Shown here: piece by piece, positions 1 through 8,158 of the stretch
How positions within the stretch are numbered: the first letter of the stretch is position 1
Layout of the letters: the number at the start of each line of letters is the position of its first letter
NCBI GenBank assembly: GCA_964200075.2
Contig: CAXNAA020000379.1
Span: forward strand, 1 to 21,872
Source: Sphacelaria rigidula
Taxonomy: Eukaryota; Phaeophyceae; Sphacelariales
Reading direction: 5' to 3'
DNA length: 21,872 nt
Translations under genes and position numbers: made by a program
Notes under the pieces: model-generated
Database searches by the model: none
The model's input: only the letters and a program-made list of their open reading frames with translations
Told to the model about the DNA's origin: nothing

Positions 1-458
1 CTTTGTAGGGATGCGAGGTCAATGGTCTTATGAATATGGCATGCATGATGACGAGTACACTCTCCTCGAGACGAGTCCGTCCTCTTAGGAGATCAATCCA
101 CCTCTCCCTTTGTACAGGTGCCTGCCTTGAGATTCGTTGTGAAACACTGAACGAGCACTGTTGCATTCCATACTTTTTTTTCAACTCACGTTCTTGCGCT
201 TTACATTACAGGCATCAGCAAAACAAGTCACCATCACAAGTGTCGGATCTCGAACCCACTACTTTTTTGATGCCCAAACTGGCCGACGATATATGTATTA
301 GTTTGGCCGGCGAGGCGCGGCGGCTCGTGTATCTCACGAACGTTCAGCATCGAACGGTATAAAAGCTGAAGCATACTTTACATGACGAGCAGACTCTTCC
401 TCTGCTATCTCCCGACCCCAACGTCTGAAACGTCTTGACACAAACAAGAAACACCAAG

Positions 459-569
459 GTGCGACGAGAAGCGAGCGTGCTGTCCAAAGAGCTGGAGGTG
501 TGTCGGCAACACCTCGACGCTGTATCAGTCGTCGGAGTGACATTTCCCGCCGAACAATCACATGGTCGG
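459..569 (+). other. Candidate internal exon, coiled-coil-like
   Basis: A 37-codon open segment starts after an AG at 457-458 and ends at a textbook donor (CGG|GTAAGT at 570). It begins VRREASVLSKELEVCRQHLD, which has the charged/hydrophobic spacing of a coiled coil, and it is whole-codon (phase 0 at both ends if the start is right). An in-frame stop lies just upstream (435-437), so a splice acceptor would be needed. The acceptor is weak because it has no pyrimidine tract. I do not recognise the protein. It could be an upstream exon of the coiled-coil gene at 8159-10233, which lies on the same strand, or chance. A possible next exon starts at 694 after TCTCCCCAG, but it hits a stop within ten codons unless it is very short. 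Confidence 0.3.
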
Positions 570-570
570 G

Positions 571-1265
571 TAAGTGCGATTATTTGAATGTCGTGAATCT
601 CCCCTTGACTCTATCGCCAACCCCATCTCGCTCCCAGCGTTTTACCCTAAACTCAGCCGTAAGGCTACCGCAATCGTAATATCGTCTCCCCAGGAGAGCT
701 GTTCGTCGAACAACCTGCGTACGTGAAGGTGAGCAAGAGTGCCGAGAACCCCCTTCATTCGCGGAAACAAGTAAGTTCAGCGTTATCTCATGAAAAACCG
801 ACGGATTCATAATTGGTTGGTTCGTTGCAGAAGAAAATATCACCATCAGAATAATATAATAGTGTGAATATCATTTTCAAAAGCCTCTCTATCAACGACT
901 TCGGTGCTCCAGACGGCAAAAACGAGACCAAACGGGTGTGTGTATATGAACGTTAAATTACCCTGAGACACCTGAGGAGCATCAGTACCCGTTGCAGATT
1001 ATTTTGAGGGGGGACTGCCGGTCTGTCCGATTCAGAGGGAATGCATTGGCCGTTTCACGTCCGCTGCGTACAGAATTGATTTGGCCATTAGGTAGGTGCG
1101 TAAGGCACCAACAGGAGCCCAACCATAGCGCAGGTGCTCGTCTCGCTCGCCATGTTCACACTGTTGGGATGCAGAGACTGTAGTACAAGTACGCTTCTTT
1201 TGGGCTTTATGTAGAGTATGACCTTTACAGCATTTGTATGATTTTGATACGTATTTCCTTGCAAA
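571..1265. other. Non-coding stretch, no gene seen
   Basis: Short open frames occur on both strands, but none has recognisable motifs, consistent splice sites or length beyond chance. The best acceptor-like sites are at 692-693 and near 830 (GTTGCAG). The segment could be intron of a gene containing the 459-569 exon, or intergenic DNA. Confidence 0.4.
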
Positions 1266-1387
1266 TGTCGTGAGAGCCACCCACGACGAGCTTGAACCTA
1301 ATAAAGCGCTCACAGTTTTCCTTACCTGCGCCAGCTACAGTGAGGCTACACACAGTCTATCTCCCCCTACTTCACTTGCTTGGGTCA
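1266..1387 (+). repeat. 5' LTR remnant of the copia element
   Basis: This segment aligns with 5814-5928. The two share a 19-bp exact block at 1320-1338 and 5862-5880 (CCTTACCTGCGCCAGCTAC). Flanking matches include GCTTGAA..TAATAAA upstream and ACACACAG.CTAT plus CACTTC.CT.GCT downstream. Homology stops near 1275 and 1380. TG at 1266 and CA at 1386-1387 are plausible LTR ends but are a guess. The AATAAA-like string at 1300-1305 would suit an R/polyadenylation region. Confidence 0.6.
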
Positions 1388-1531
1388 TGAGCGTACGCGA
1401 TAAAGATGCTATGGCGTCATCCTCGGCCATCCGTCGAGGATATGCCACTTCTAACGGAAAGTCCTATCAGCCTGCCAGTTGGATTAAGATGCGCTTTATG
1501 CGCATGTATGGGCAAGGACTAGAGGGGAGTC

Positions 1532-2240
1532 ATGTCTGGTGCGCAGACGGCCGCGGACGACGCTAGAGATGAGGCGATCGCCCAGCAGGGAGCTCCTTAC
1601 CGAAGAAGTAAGCAGGGGTTTGACCGAAGGAGTGGTACACTCTTCGCTCGAATATAACTTGCGGTCGCGGACAACGCTGATTCGTGCAACCGCGTTACAG
1701 CGCTAGTGGCAAGAGCGTACGGGCCGAGTGGAGAGGCTGACTTTGGTAATGGGCGCAGCGCGTATCTTGCACTTCTCATCACGCACCGGATTGAAGGTGA
1801 AGCGCGCATGCAGGAATCACATGACATGATCCTCCTCATCAACGTGAGCGCACAGATGAATACTACCCTTCCCGTGTGATACGAGGGCTACCCTGCGTGT
1901 TTCTAGAACTCGCTGGATTCGGAGACAGCGTGATTGACTCTTGCCGAAAGTTGCGCTGTTTAAAGCGCTGCCTCCTGAAAGCTGCGATCCTGTCATTTCC
2001 GAACAGCAGCGATATCGTGTCACTACCTTTGACGACATTGCATCCTAGTCTTCAGCATTCTGTGCTATTCAAAGGAGAAACAAGACCCAGGCAGGCAATC
2101 TATTGCGTGGAGGCTCGAACGACGAATGCGTCCTCAACACTGGCAGGTATCAGGGCAGCCACTGCGATCGCTGCAGTAACGGTCGTACACGCGGACGTAG
2201 ACGAGGTCGCAACGTCAACCCAGGGAGAGGGTTGAACCCT
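1532..2240 (+). pseudogene. copia gag remnant
   Basis: Gag is the structural polyprotein that packages the element RNA. Three broken pieces are visible. The first is a possible start (ATG 1532, frame open to 1657) beginning MSGAQTAADDARDEA. The second is 1661-1879, which includes AYGPSGEADFGNGRSAYLAL and RIEGEARMQESHDMILLINV, the helical text typical of the copia gag middle region. The third is a Cys/Arg/Gly-rich stretch at about 2119-2240 with CDRC followed by RGRRRGRN, which may be the decayed nucleic-acid-binding zinc-knuckle end. Frames change between pieces, so no product is possible. The gag identification rests on position and overall character more than on a strict motif. Confidence 0.55.
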
Positions 2241-2317
2241 TGCTGACACATCGAGCAGCGTCAGCGCGACATGTGGTCCAGTTGGAAACATTTCTGCTTC
2301 CAGCCAGGGAAAACGTC

Positions 2318-2363
2318 GGAACATTCGGAACACTCGGAAATTCGGAGTGGAGTGGAGTGGAGT
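2318..2363 (+). repeat. Short tandem repeats (CGGAACAYT then GGAGT x4)
   Basis: Three ~9-bp units starting CGGAA are followed directly by four perfect GGAGT pentamers at 2344-2363. They lie between the gag and protease parts of the copia relic and probably arose by replication slippage. Confidence 0.85.
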
Positions 2364-2564
2364 GTATCACCACGGACGTTGTTGATACTATTGCGTGTCA
2401 ACCGATCACGACTGGGACGGCTCCCATTGCGTCGGAAGCACAACCTCGCGGACAACGATACTCCACCGACGCAACAAGCCAACACTGCGTTGATTACCTC
2501 CATAATAGAGACAATATCCCAAGCCAGAGGTACATACGCTGTGTGTCAGGGGGAAGTGTCTGGT

Positions 2565-2825
2565 GTCATGGACTTCAAGATCATGATAGGCGACCATGAT
2601 GGTGGCGTGCCGAGCGTAGAATGATTGGAGGAAGACGTCGCGACTACTTTAGCGCCAAAAGCTGACACCTTGTACCCGCAGATCGTGAAATACGACCATG
2701 ATAGATTCCCCCTAAGCCTTGGGCGCTTGGGCACGAAAGCATCGAAAACTGAATGTCTGTAGCCTCAGATCGTCCACGACGACCATGCTGATTTCTACCC
2801 TAGTGTTGGATGCTTGGCCGCGAAC
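2565..2825 (+). repeat. Three diverged tandem copies inside the copia gag-protease region
   Basis: The block AGATC.TGA.A..CGACCATGAT occurs at 2578 and again at 2680, and a more diverged copy occurs at 2767. The last two copies align over about 87 bp (2651-2737 with 2738-2824), sharing CAGATCGT, ACGACCATG and GCTTGG.C.CGAA at matching offsets. In translation each copy gives a motif like PQIV-x-DHD followed by P..G.L. The first copy is offset by 102 bp, the second by 87, both multiples of three, so the duplications probably arose while the region was still coding. I know of no named domain with this repeat. Confidence 0.6.
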
Positions 2826-2967
2826 ATCACAGCAATAGCAGTTGCACCGCAGCTGATGGGTTCGCGAGACTGCTTATGCAAGAGCAAGACCTTTCCGGCA
2901 CTACCCTATTTGTTCAGGGTATCCCGCCATGACCGAGGAAGAGACGAGCTCGGCGGGGGTAGACGCT

Positions 2968-3072
2968 GTCGTCATGGACTGTGCTGCGACAGCGTACACG
3001 GTATCGGTAACGTCCAGTTTAGAAAACCATTTGGTCGACACGGTCGGACGCCGCGTCCGCATAGATGGATAG
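2968..3072 (+). pseudogene. copia aspartic protease remnant
   Basis: The frame reads VVMDCAATAYTVSVTSSLEN and ends at a TAG at 3070-3072. This matches the retroviral-type protease signature D-S/T-G-A-T-x-H-V seen in copia elements (usually ..DSGAT.HV). Here the catalytic Asp is kept (codon 2977-2979), but the following Ser-Gly has become Cys-Ala and the His has become Tyr, which should abolish activity. It lies where the protease belongs, between gag and the GAG-pre-integrase segment. Confidence 0.65.
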
Positions 3073-3212
3073 TGCGGAAACTCACTTGTCGCACGCAAAT
3101 GCACGCTAAAATCGCGTCTTTTGAGTATCTACGATACACTAGTTCCCCTTACAATAGTCTGGAAGTGCTGATCGTACCGGAGTAAGGTGCAAGTATACTT
3201 GCCGTCGGAACA

Positions 3213-3879
3213 TTGCACGGGAACGGAGCGACGGAATATCTTGTCTCCAAGCCGCTGGGCATTCGTAACGGAAAACTCGCTTCCTCAATATCGACCGCAG
3301 TTCCGAGGGTGTTCGCTCTTCCTCGCGTACTAGACCAGTATTCTCAGCAGCGTCATCATACCGTCGCTGAAGCTGAAATTTGGAGTTGCCGAATGGGACC
3401 TTGTAAGTCACGCGTACTGAAACAACTCGTCGATAATAGGTCGACTAGAGTCACGTTTGCATATAACATCAAGTCGGGTGAGTGCGATACTTGTCCCCTT
3501 TCAAAAGAGCAAGAACACCCGCCTTCCGTTCGACCACGGGACGAGAAGCGTCTGGAACTACTTCGCATCGATTCACGGGGGACACCAATTATTCGCCATG
3601 TTCACTGAGATCAGCTCGTGGATGAGATGGGTGCTTCCACTCAAATCCAACCATCACGCGGCACGAGCACTCTCGCACGTCTTCAAGGAAGTTGCAGACC
3701 CTGAGGGTATTTCCTATGGTATCATGTGTGATGGAGGTGCAGAGTTTAAATATCGCTCTGAGCAATTGGCGACAGATCCAGGAATTAAAATTACGACAAA
3801 TGCGCCCTACAATCCCCGAAGCAACCTAATCTCTGAGCGAGGATTTGGAATGATCGGCATCGTTCGTAGCCTCTGCTGA
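3213..3879 (+). pseudogene. copia GAG-pre-integrase and integrase remnant
   Basis: Two overlapping frames carry this. The first (3213-3608) holds AEIWSCRMGPCKSRVLKQLV..CDTCP, the GAG-pre-integrase/zinc region. The two histidines of the usual W-H-R-R-M-G-H are replaced, while the CxxC pair is kept. The second frame (to 3879) holds the core. The first acidic position is Glu in FAMFTEISS where copia has FxDDYS. The second Asp is kept in IMCDGGAEFK. The catalytic Glu is kept in NLISERGFG after APYNP, 35 residues beyond that Asp, one short of the usual copia spacing. A frameshift near 3490-3520 joins the two parts and a stop at 3877 ends the core. Integrase inserts the cDNA copy into the host genome; this copy is dead. 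Confidence 0.85.
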
Positions 3880-4192
3880 GCGCCCTCATCTTCCTGCCCT
3901 ACTTTGGACTGAGGCCGTGATTACAGCGTAGTATTCGAGTATTTTCACCGCGACGGAAGTCTTGAACGGCAAGGCTCTACTGGAGGTATGGTATGGCCAA
4001 GCAAGCCCCTCGGTAGCCTGAAACATCTAAACGAGTGGAGTTGCGCCACATACAAACTTGTCGAGGAACACCCACCGCGGAGGTCTCATTTCTTGAGGAA
4101 CCTTGAGAAATCTCGACAGCTGGAAATGGAATAGACCATTTTCCTAAAAATCACGAACCAGACAACAGCCTGCACGGACGCACGTCAGAGGG

Positions 4193-4210
4193 TAGGTTAT
4201 CGATAACCTA
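4193..4210. repeat. Perfect 18-bp palindrome
   Basis: TAGGTTATCGATAACCTA equals its own reverse complement. It lies between the integrase and RT remnants of the copia relic. It has no obvious role in a coding region, and may reflect a small inverted duplication. Confidence 0.9.
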
Positions 4211-4529
4211 GGCAGCGCCGGCAGTCACGGCAGCGCCTCCGACCAGGAACAGTGCGTGTCGACGCGGACTACCACCTCGTCGGAAGCATTGGTTACCTAA
4301 AGTCGGTGTACAAGACGAAGCCTTGGATCGTGCCGAGTACGCGCTGGTTACAGGAGCAAATTTCGTTTCCGGATCGTCTCATTCAGGGGTCGCATCATGT
4401 CGGCCAGACGACACACGCATTTATCAAGAGGTGACTAGCGGACCTGACACCGCTACCTGGCGAGCCAGCGCGGGGTAGAAGATGACATTCCTCTACGATC
4501 ACCACATCTTTGACTACTAGTAGGTTGAC

Positions 4530-5150
4530 GTGCCCGATGAATGTCAGGTGATACCGTCGAGGGTTTTATTCCGAGTGAAGTTTGACAATGATGCGAAACC
4601 AACCAGCTTCATGATCATAGTTGTGGTTCAGAGGTTCCAAGACTTGGACACCAAAGCCGATAAGGCAGCACTTGTCGCTTCCCTACAGTCTGCATGTGTG
4701 GTTATCACCAACGCGGATGGGCTCAGGATACGAATGCAGGACATCAAGACTGCTTTCCTACACTCGCCCATGGGCGGGGATGAACCATCTTTGCACGTTA
4801 GGCCTCCTCAAGGATTCAAGGACTCCAGTGTTGTTCCTTCTTTTCTTCAGAGCGTGTTTCAGTGTTGTTTTTGTTGGGTACGTCTATCATGAGACCACGG
4901 CTGGATCATGACTCCTGGGGGGTCAGTTAAAGTGCGACAATCGATCAATCAAATCAGTGCTGAGAAGCGGGAAGGACGAAGTATGGAAAGTCATAGCTTG
5001 GCTCTCCGCTCGACGTCTTTCCCTCGTGGGTGGCACCAGACTATTCATCCATGTCTACATTACGCTGGGATTTGTTCCCAGCACTGCTGCTTCTTGTGCT
5101 CATAACGTGGAGGACGGGGGCGTCACTCTAACAGATAAGTAGCGGCGACA
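4530..5150 (+). pseudogene. copia reverse transcriptase remnant
   Basis: The open frame 4530-4892 contains IPSRVLFRVKFD, then VVQRFQDLDTKADKAALVAS, then DIKTAFLHSPM and LHVRPPQGFKD. These match the copia RT order K.R.V..GF / T.R..L / D.KTAFL.G / ..PPGF. The Asp of DIKTAFL is one of the metal-binding residues. The frame then shifts. A later piece (about 5060-5145) reads GFVPSTAASC and VEDGGVTL, the stretch that normally precedes the Y-V-D-D catalytic box. That box is absent: the text runs from GVTL to a stop within a few codons, so the block carrying the two remaining catalytic aspartates appears deleted. RT copies element RNA into DNA; this one is inactive. Confidence 0.85.
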
Positions 5151-5269
5151 AGGTGGAAATGAAGAAATGTTACTGTACACAAGCGCAAGAACAGGTTTCA
5201 GACTGTGGACGTGGGCGACGCCAATCTTTACTTGTTTTCCGGATAATTTGAGACGACGACGCCGGATCC

Positions 5270-5835
5270 GTCACGCTAACACAAGAGGCGCATGCGGAAT
5301 CAATTCTCGACACATACGGACGGCATGGTTGATGCCCAGCCATAGAAGACGCCAGCTGAAGGCGAAGGAAGGATCAAGATATCCCAATAAGGTTTTTTTC
5401 GGCAGAAGAGATGGAAGACATGACTTGCTTCGGTTCAGCTACAAGAACATTGCTCTGCCTGAGCAGATGCACACGACCTGATACGGCACACTCGGTCATG
5501 ATGCCGACGGGGAGCATGTCCAAGCCAGGAGCGGAGGCCTTAGTATGAGTGAAACCAGCCATAATGTACTTGAAGAGGACGGTTGATCTCAGGACGTGGT
5601 ACAGCTTGGATCTCGACTTCGGAGCGGAGTTGGGTGCATAGGTATATCCCAACTTTCTGGGCGACTAAGAAAAAAGGGTCCTCAACGACAGGCATGATCT
5701 TCTAGTTGACAAGCAGATCGATTGACTGGACTTCGAGACTGCAGGCAGTTGTTGTCACTTCAGTGACTGCGGTGGACTCCGCGGCCCTGTCTAGAGCTGG
5801 TTATATCATTCATTTGCTACATCTTCGATAGGCTT
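5270..5835 (+). pseudogene. copia RNase H remnant
   Basis: Broken frames give, in order: TQEAHAESILDTYG (about 5279), CTRPDTAHSVM then SMSKPGAEAL (about 5477-5545), MYLKRTVDL, LDLDFGAELGA, and finally SIDWTSRLQAVVVTS...AALSRAGYIIHL (about 5718-5828). These match the copia C-terminus: TRPD, SKPG..AL..VKRIMRYLKGT, the D.DFAGD region, and I.W.S+.Q..VA.SS.EAEY.AL. The STEAEY box, which supplies a catalytic Glu, is changed to SVTAVD. At least three stops or frameshifts interrupt the domain. RNase H would remove the RNA strand during cDNA synthesis. Confidence 0.8.
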
Positions 5836-5928
5836 GAAGATAATAAAACAATCCAAGTCCGCCTTACCTGCGCCAGCTACGGTAGGGTTACACACAGGCT
5901 ATTTTCGTCACTTCGCTCGCTCCATCAC
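5814..5928 (+). repeat. 3' LTR remnant of the copia element
   Basis: This is the second copy of the repeat described at 1266-1387. It starts directly at the end of the RNase H remnant, with no polypurine tract visible. It carries TAATAAA at 5840-5846 and the shared 19-mer at 5862-5880. Homology to the 5' copy fades after about 5922. The two copies differ at many positions, so the insertion is old if they were identical at integration. Confidence 0.6.
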
Positions 5929-6820
5929 TTCACCTATTATACCACACACATCCCCGGTTGACCAACAACCATGGTGGTCAGATCCTCACGATCACTAATC
6001 CTGCTGTATCATCTATAACGTCCTGTGCATACTCGCAAGAAACGCAGGAGACAGATGAAAGAGCGACCGTTGGCAAGGCTCCAGGCTCTCGCGATGAGGA
6101 ACGTTTACGCCAGCAGGTACACATGCGTATTCAAGATCTACACTAGTGTAGACGGCAGACAACGGAAGGGAATAAGTTCGGGTCAACCTCTGCAATGCGC
6201 CGCGTCGTTAGTTTGTCACCGAATACCCAACATCACTTGTGCACGTTTCGAAGTGCGTAATAAACGAGGCAGCTGCTGCTGTGATATGGATCCCGGTCGG
6301 CAAAAGAGGACAAATGAGCGCAGTACAACACCTCCGGGAAGCCTTGCGTTATCGTACAACTCCCATCATGGGATATCGAAATCATCTGGGAGTGGACATT
6401 CATCTGCGATAGACGTCTACATCCCAGATAAACATCTCAGAGGGACGAACTCCATATGATATTCCAGATCTATGTCCCAGATGGATGGAGCTCTATGATA
6501 TCCAAGATGGAGGTTTCACGATAATGCATGACCGTAACCCCCTGCGCTGAGAGTGTTTTGAATCTTGACTATCTGAACAAGCCAGACCATGCATCCGAGA
6601 TCGGTATGTCGCAGTCGACGGAGGATAACACCCTGAGCGATTCTAGGCTCAGCCGTGACTTCCTCCACAACCCAGACACTGACTACACTCCCGATACACA
6701 TCGTACTAGATATCGCCTAATAGTAGCGCGATCCCCCTGTGATTTGATTTCCATCTTCGACTTACCCATGGGTCAGAGTCCACAATAAAAAAATGACCCG
6801 TTAACGTATGTCATTAATAA
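5929..6820. other. No gene recognised
   Basis: The region holds an unremarkable 144-codon open frame (6025-6459, +) without motifs. From about 6360 to 6510 it is rich in diverged short words such as ATCCCAGAT, CCAGATGG and ATCCAAGATGG, which suggests an old, scrambled low-complexity repeat. I see no splice-consistent coding segment. Confidence 0.4.
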
Positions 6821-6824
6821 GTAA

Positions 6825-6898
6825 AGTGACATGTCATGTCACTCCCGGTAGCGGTTGTGGTAGTGATATTAGTGATATTAGCAATATTAGTGATATTC
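6825..6898. repeat. Inverted repeat followed by TGATATTAG tandem repeat
   Basis: AGTGACATG (6825-6833) and CATGTCACT (6835-6843) form a perfect 9-bp inverted repeat with one base between. It is followed at 6861-6898 by about four copies of a 9-bp unit (GTGATATTA, one copy GCAATATTA). The small ORFs overlapping it are simply translations of the repeat. Confidence 0.85.
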
Positions 6899-7146
6899 TC
6901 AACGCTAAATTTATCAAAGACTGAAATCCCGCTTAGAGTTGTCCAAGCATCCGAAACACATTGTTTTTCGAAATATCGTGAGGACATATTTCTGGCGATG
7001 CAGAGTTGGGTGGTGTGACCGCAAGCCGTGGGTGACAGCGGCACAGCGGCTTGATCACGGGGTGTAGGGATGGACTACGGTGCGCGAGGATCCTTACGCG
7101 ACATTTCTCGCGACGTTTTACAAAACTGACGGTATATTGGTTGGTT

Positions 7147-7166
7147 GATTGATTGATTGATTGATT
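7147..7166. repeat. (GATT)5 microsatellite
   Basis: Five perfect GATT units are preceded by TTGGTTGGTT, so the tract probably extends an older TTGR-type repeat. Confidence 0.95.
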
Positions 7167-7289
7167 CGACTTATTGATGGATGAATTAATCCTCGAGATA
7201 TCCAGGCTGTGGTCACAAGATGGACGGACCTACCTACCTGCCCAAGGTAAACAAAACGGAAACACTCGCATGAGGAAACTCTACAAAGG

Positions 7290-7570
7290 GAGAACATAAA
7301 GGAGATACAGAACAAGCGAAGTAAACTGAGCAAACACGAGAAAAAGAACAGAATAAAAGAACAGAACAACGAAGGAAAGGAAAGGGAAGGGAAGGGCAGG
7401 GGAAACGACAGAAAAGGAAAAGGAAGACACTACCCCCAATTGGTCGGCCCCGATGAAAATAATTAAAAAAAATGATGGCAACAGCATCAACGACAGAAGA
7501 AAGAAAATAAGAAAGAAAATAAGAAAGAAAATAAGAAAGAAAATAAGAAGGAAAATAAGAGAAAAAATAG
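7290..7570 (+). repeat. Purine-rich tract with 12-bp minisatellite
   Basis: About 280 bp are strongly A/G-biased on the + strand. There is a GGAAA/GGGAA-rich part near 7370-7400. A tandem array of a 12-bp unit (AGAAAGAAAATA, about five copies, last one varied) occupies about 7497-7561. ORFs across it on the minus strand (poly Phe/Leu/Ser) are composition artefacts. Such tracts can form triplex DNA. Here it lies ~600 bp upstream of the first visible exon of the coiled-coil gene. Confidence 0.85.
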
Positions 7571-7971
7571 GAAGAAACGGAACACTATGACGACGCTAGA
7601 CATGCATATGAGCAGAGCGAGCAACATCGCTAAGGTTTCAAATCAAGGAAACACGCCAAAAGCCAACCAGAAAAGGCAGGGGTATATTGGTTTCTTGTTG
7701 CCTCCGCCTCTCCTGCTCATTCCTACCTTCATTACCCGAATGCCTTCCTTCACGTCCTTTCGCCTCAAGTTCTGCATAAACCAAATAGCACCTTGTGCAA
7801 ATAAGGTCATACGGGATACAAACGAGAAAGATAATGTCCGGGTGAACTGGCACTTCTGATTTCACCAAAATCAAAACGTATCTGCAACAGCGGCGATTTT
7901 CCACATGGTTAGGGACGTGCTCACTTGCATGTCACGCCGCTGCTGTTGGCATCTTGTTTTTTTATGCCTTG

Positions 7972-7981
7972 GTGACGTCAC
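7972..7981. promoter_or_regulatory. CRE-like palindrome (possible bZIP site)
   Basis: GTGACGTCAC is a perfect 10-bp palindrome containing the TGACGTCA core bound by CREB/ATF-type bZIP factors. It lies 178 bp upstream of the first visible exon of the CCDC13-like gene. That exon looks internal, so the site may be intronic and fortuitous. Confidence 0.25.
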
Positions 7982-8158
7982 GTCAAGGCGCCGTGGATAA
8001 CTCCATTGGGCATGTCGTGATTGTAGTACTGATGAAATGATGTGGCCGTCACAGCTCGTGACTTGGTGCTTCTTATTCCTGACATGTGAGTACGTGGGCG
8101 TTATAGTACCATGTGTTCGTGGTATTGCTTTGTTCGACTGTTTGCCCCTTCATTTTAG

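Larger units (their letters stand above)
1266..5928 (+). mobile_element. Decayed Ty1/copia LTR retrotransposon
   Basis: Remnants of gag, protease, GAG-pre-integrase, integrase, reverse transcriptase and RNase H follow one another on the + strand. Integrase before RT is diagnostic of the copia superfamily. A pair of ~110-bp direct repeats flanks them and is read as LTR remnants. The coding part is split by many frameshifts and stops. Linker segments between integrase and RT (for example 4252-4434) read open but carry no motif I recognise. At ~4.7 kb the total is close to a full short copia element, so decay is mainly by point mutations and small indels. The element cannot be active as it stands. 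The outer boundaries are uncertain by some tens of bases because no clean target-site duplication, primer-binding site or polypurine tract was found. Confidence 0.85.

Noticed and set aside
7118-7490. Minus-strand frames with poly-Phe/Leu/Ser resembling membrane segments
   Set aside because: They translate the purine-rich tract; apparent hydrophobicity follows from base composition.
8037-8085. A first coding exon MMWPSQLVTW... ending at GTGAGT, joined to the exon at 8159
   Set aside because: It would leave one extra base and put the 8159 exon out of its coiled-coil frame, giving an early stop.
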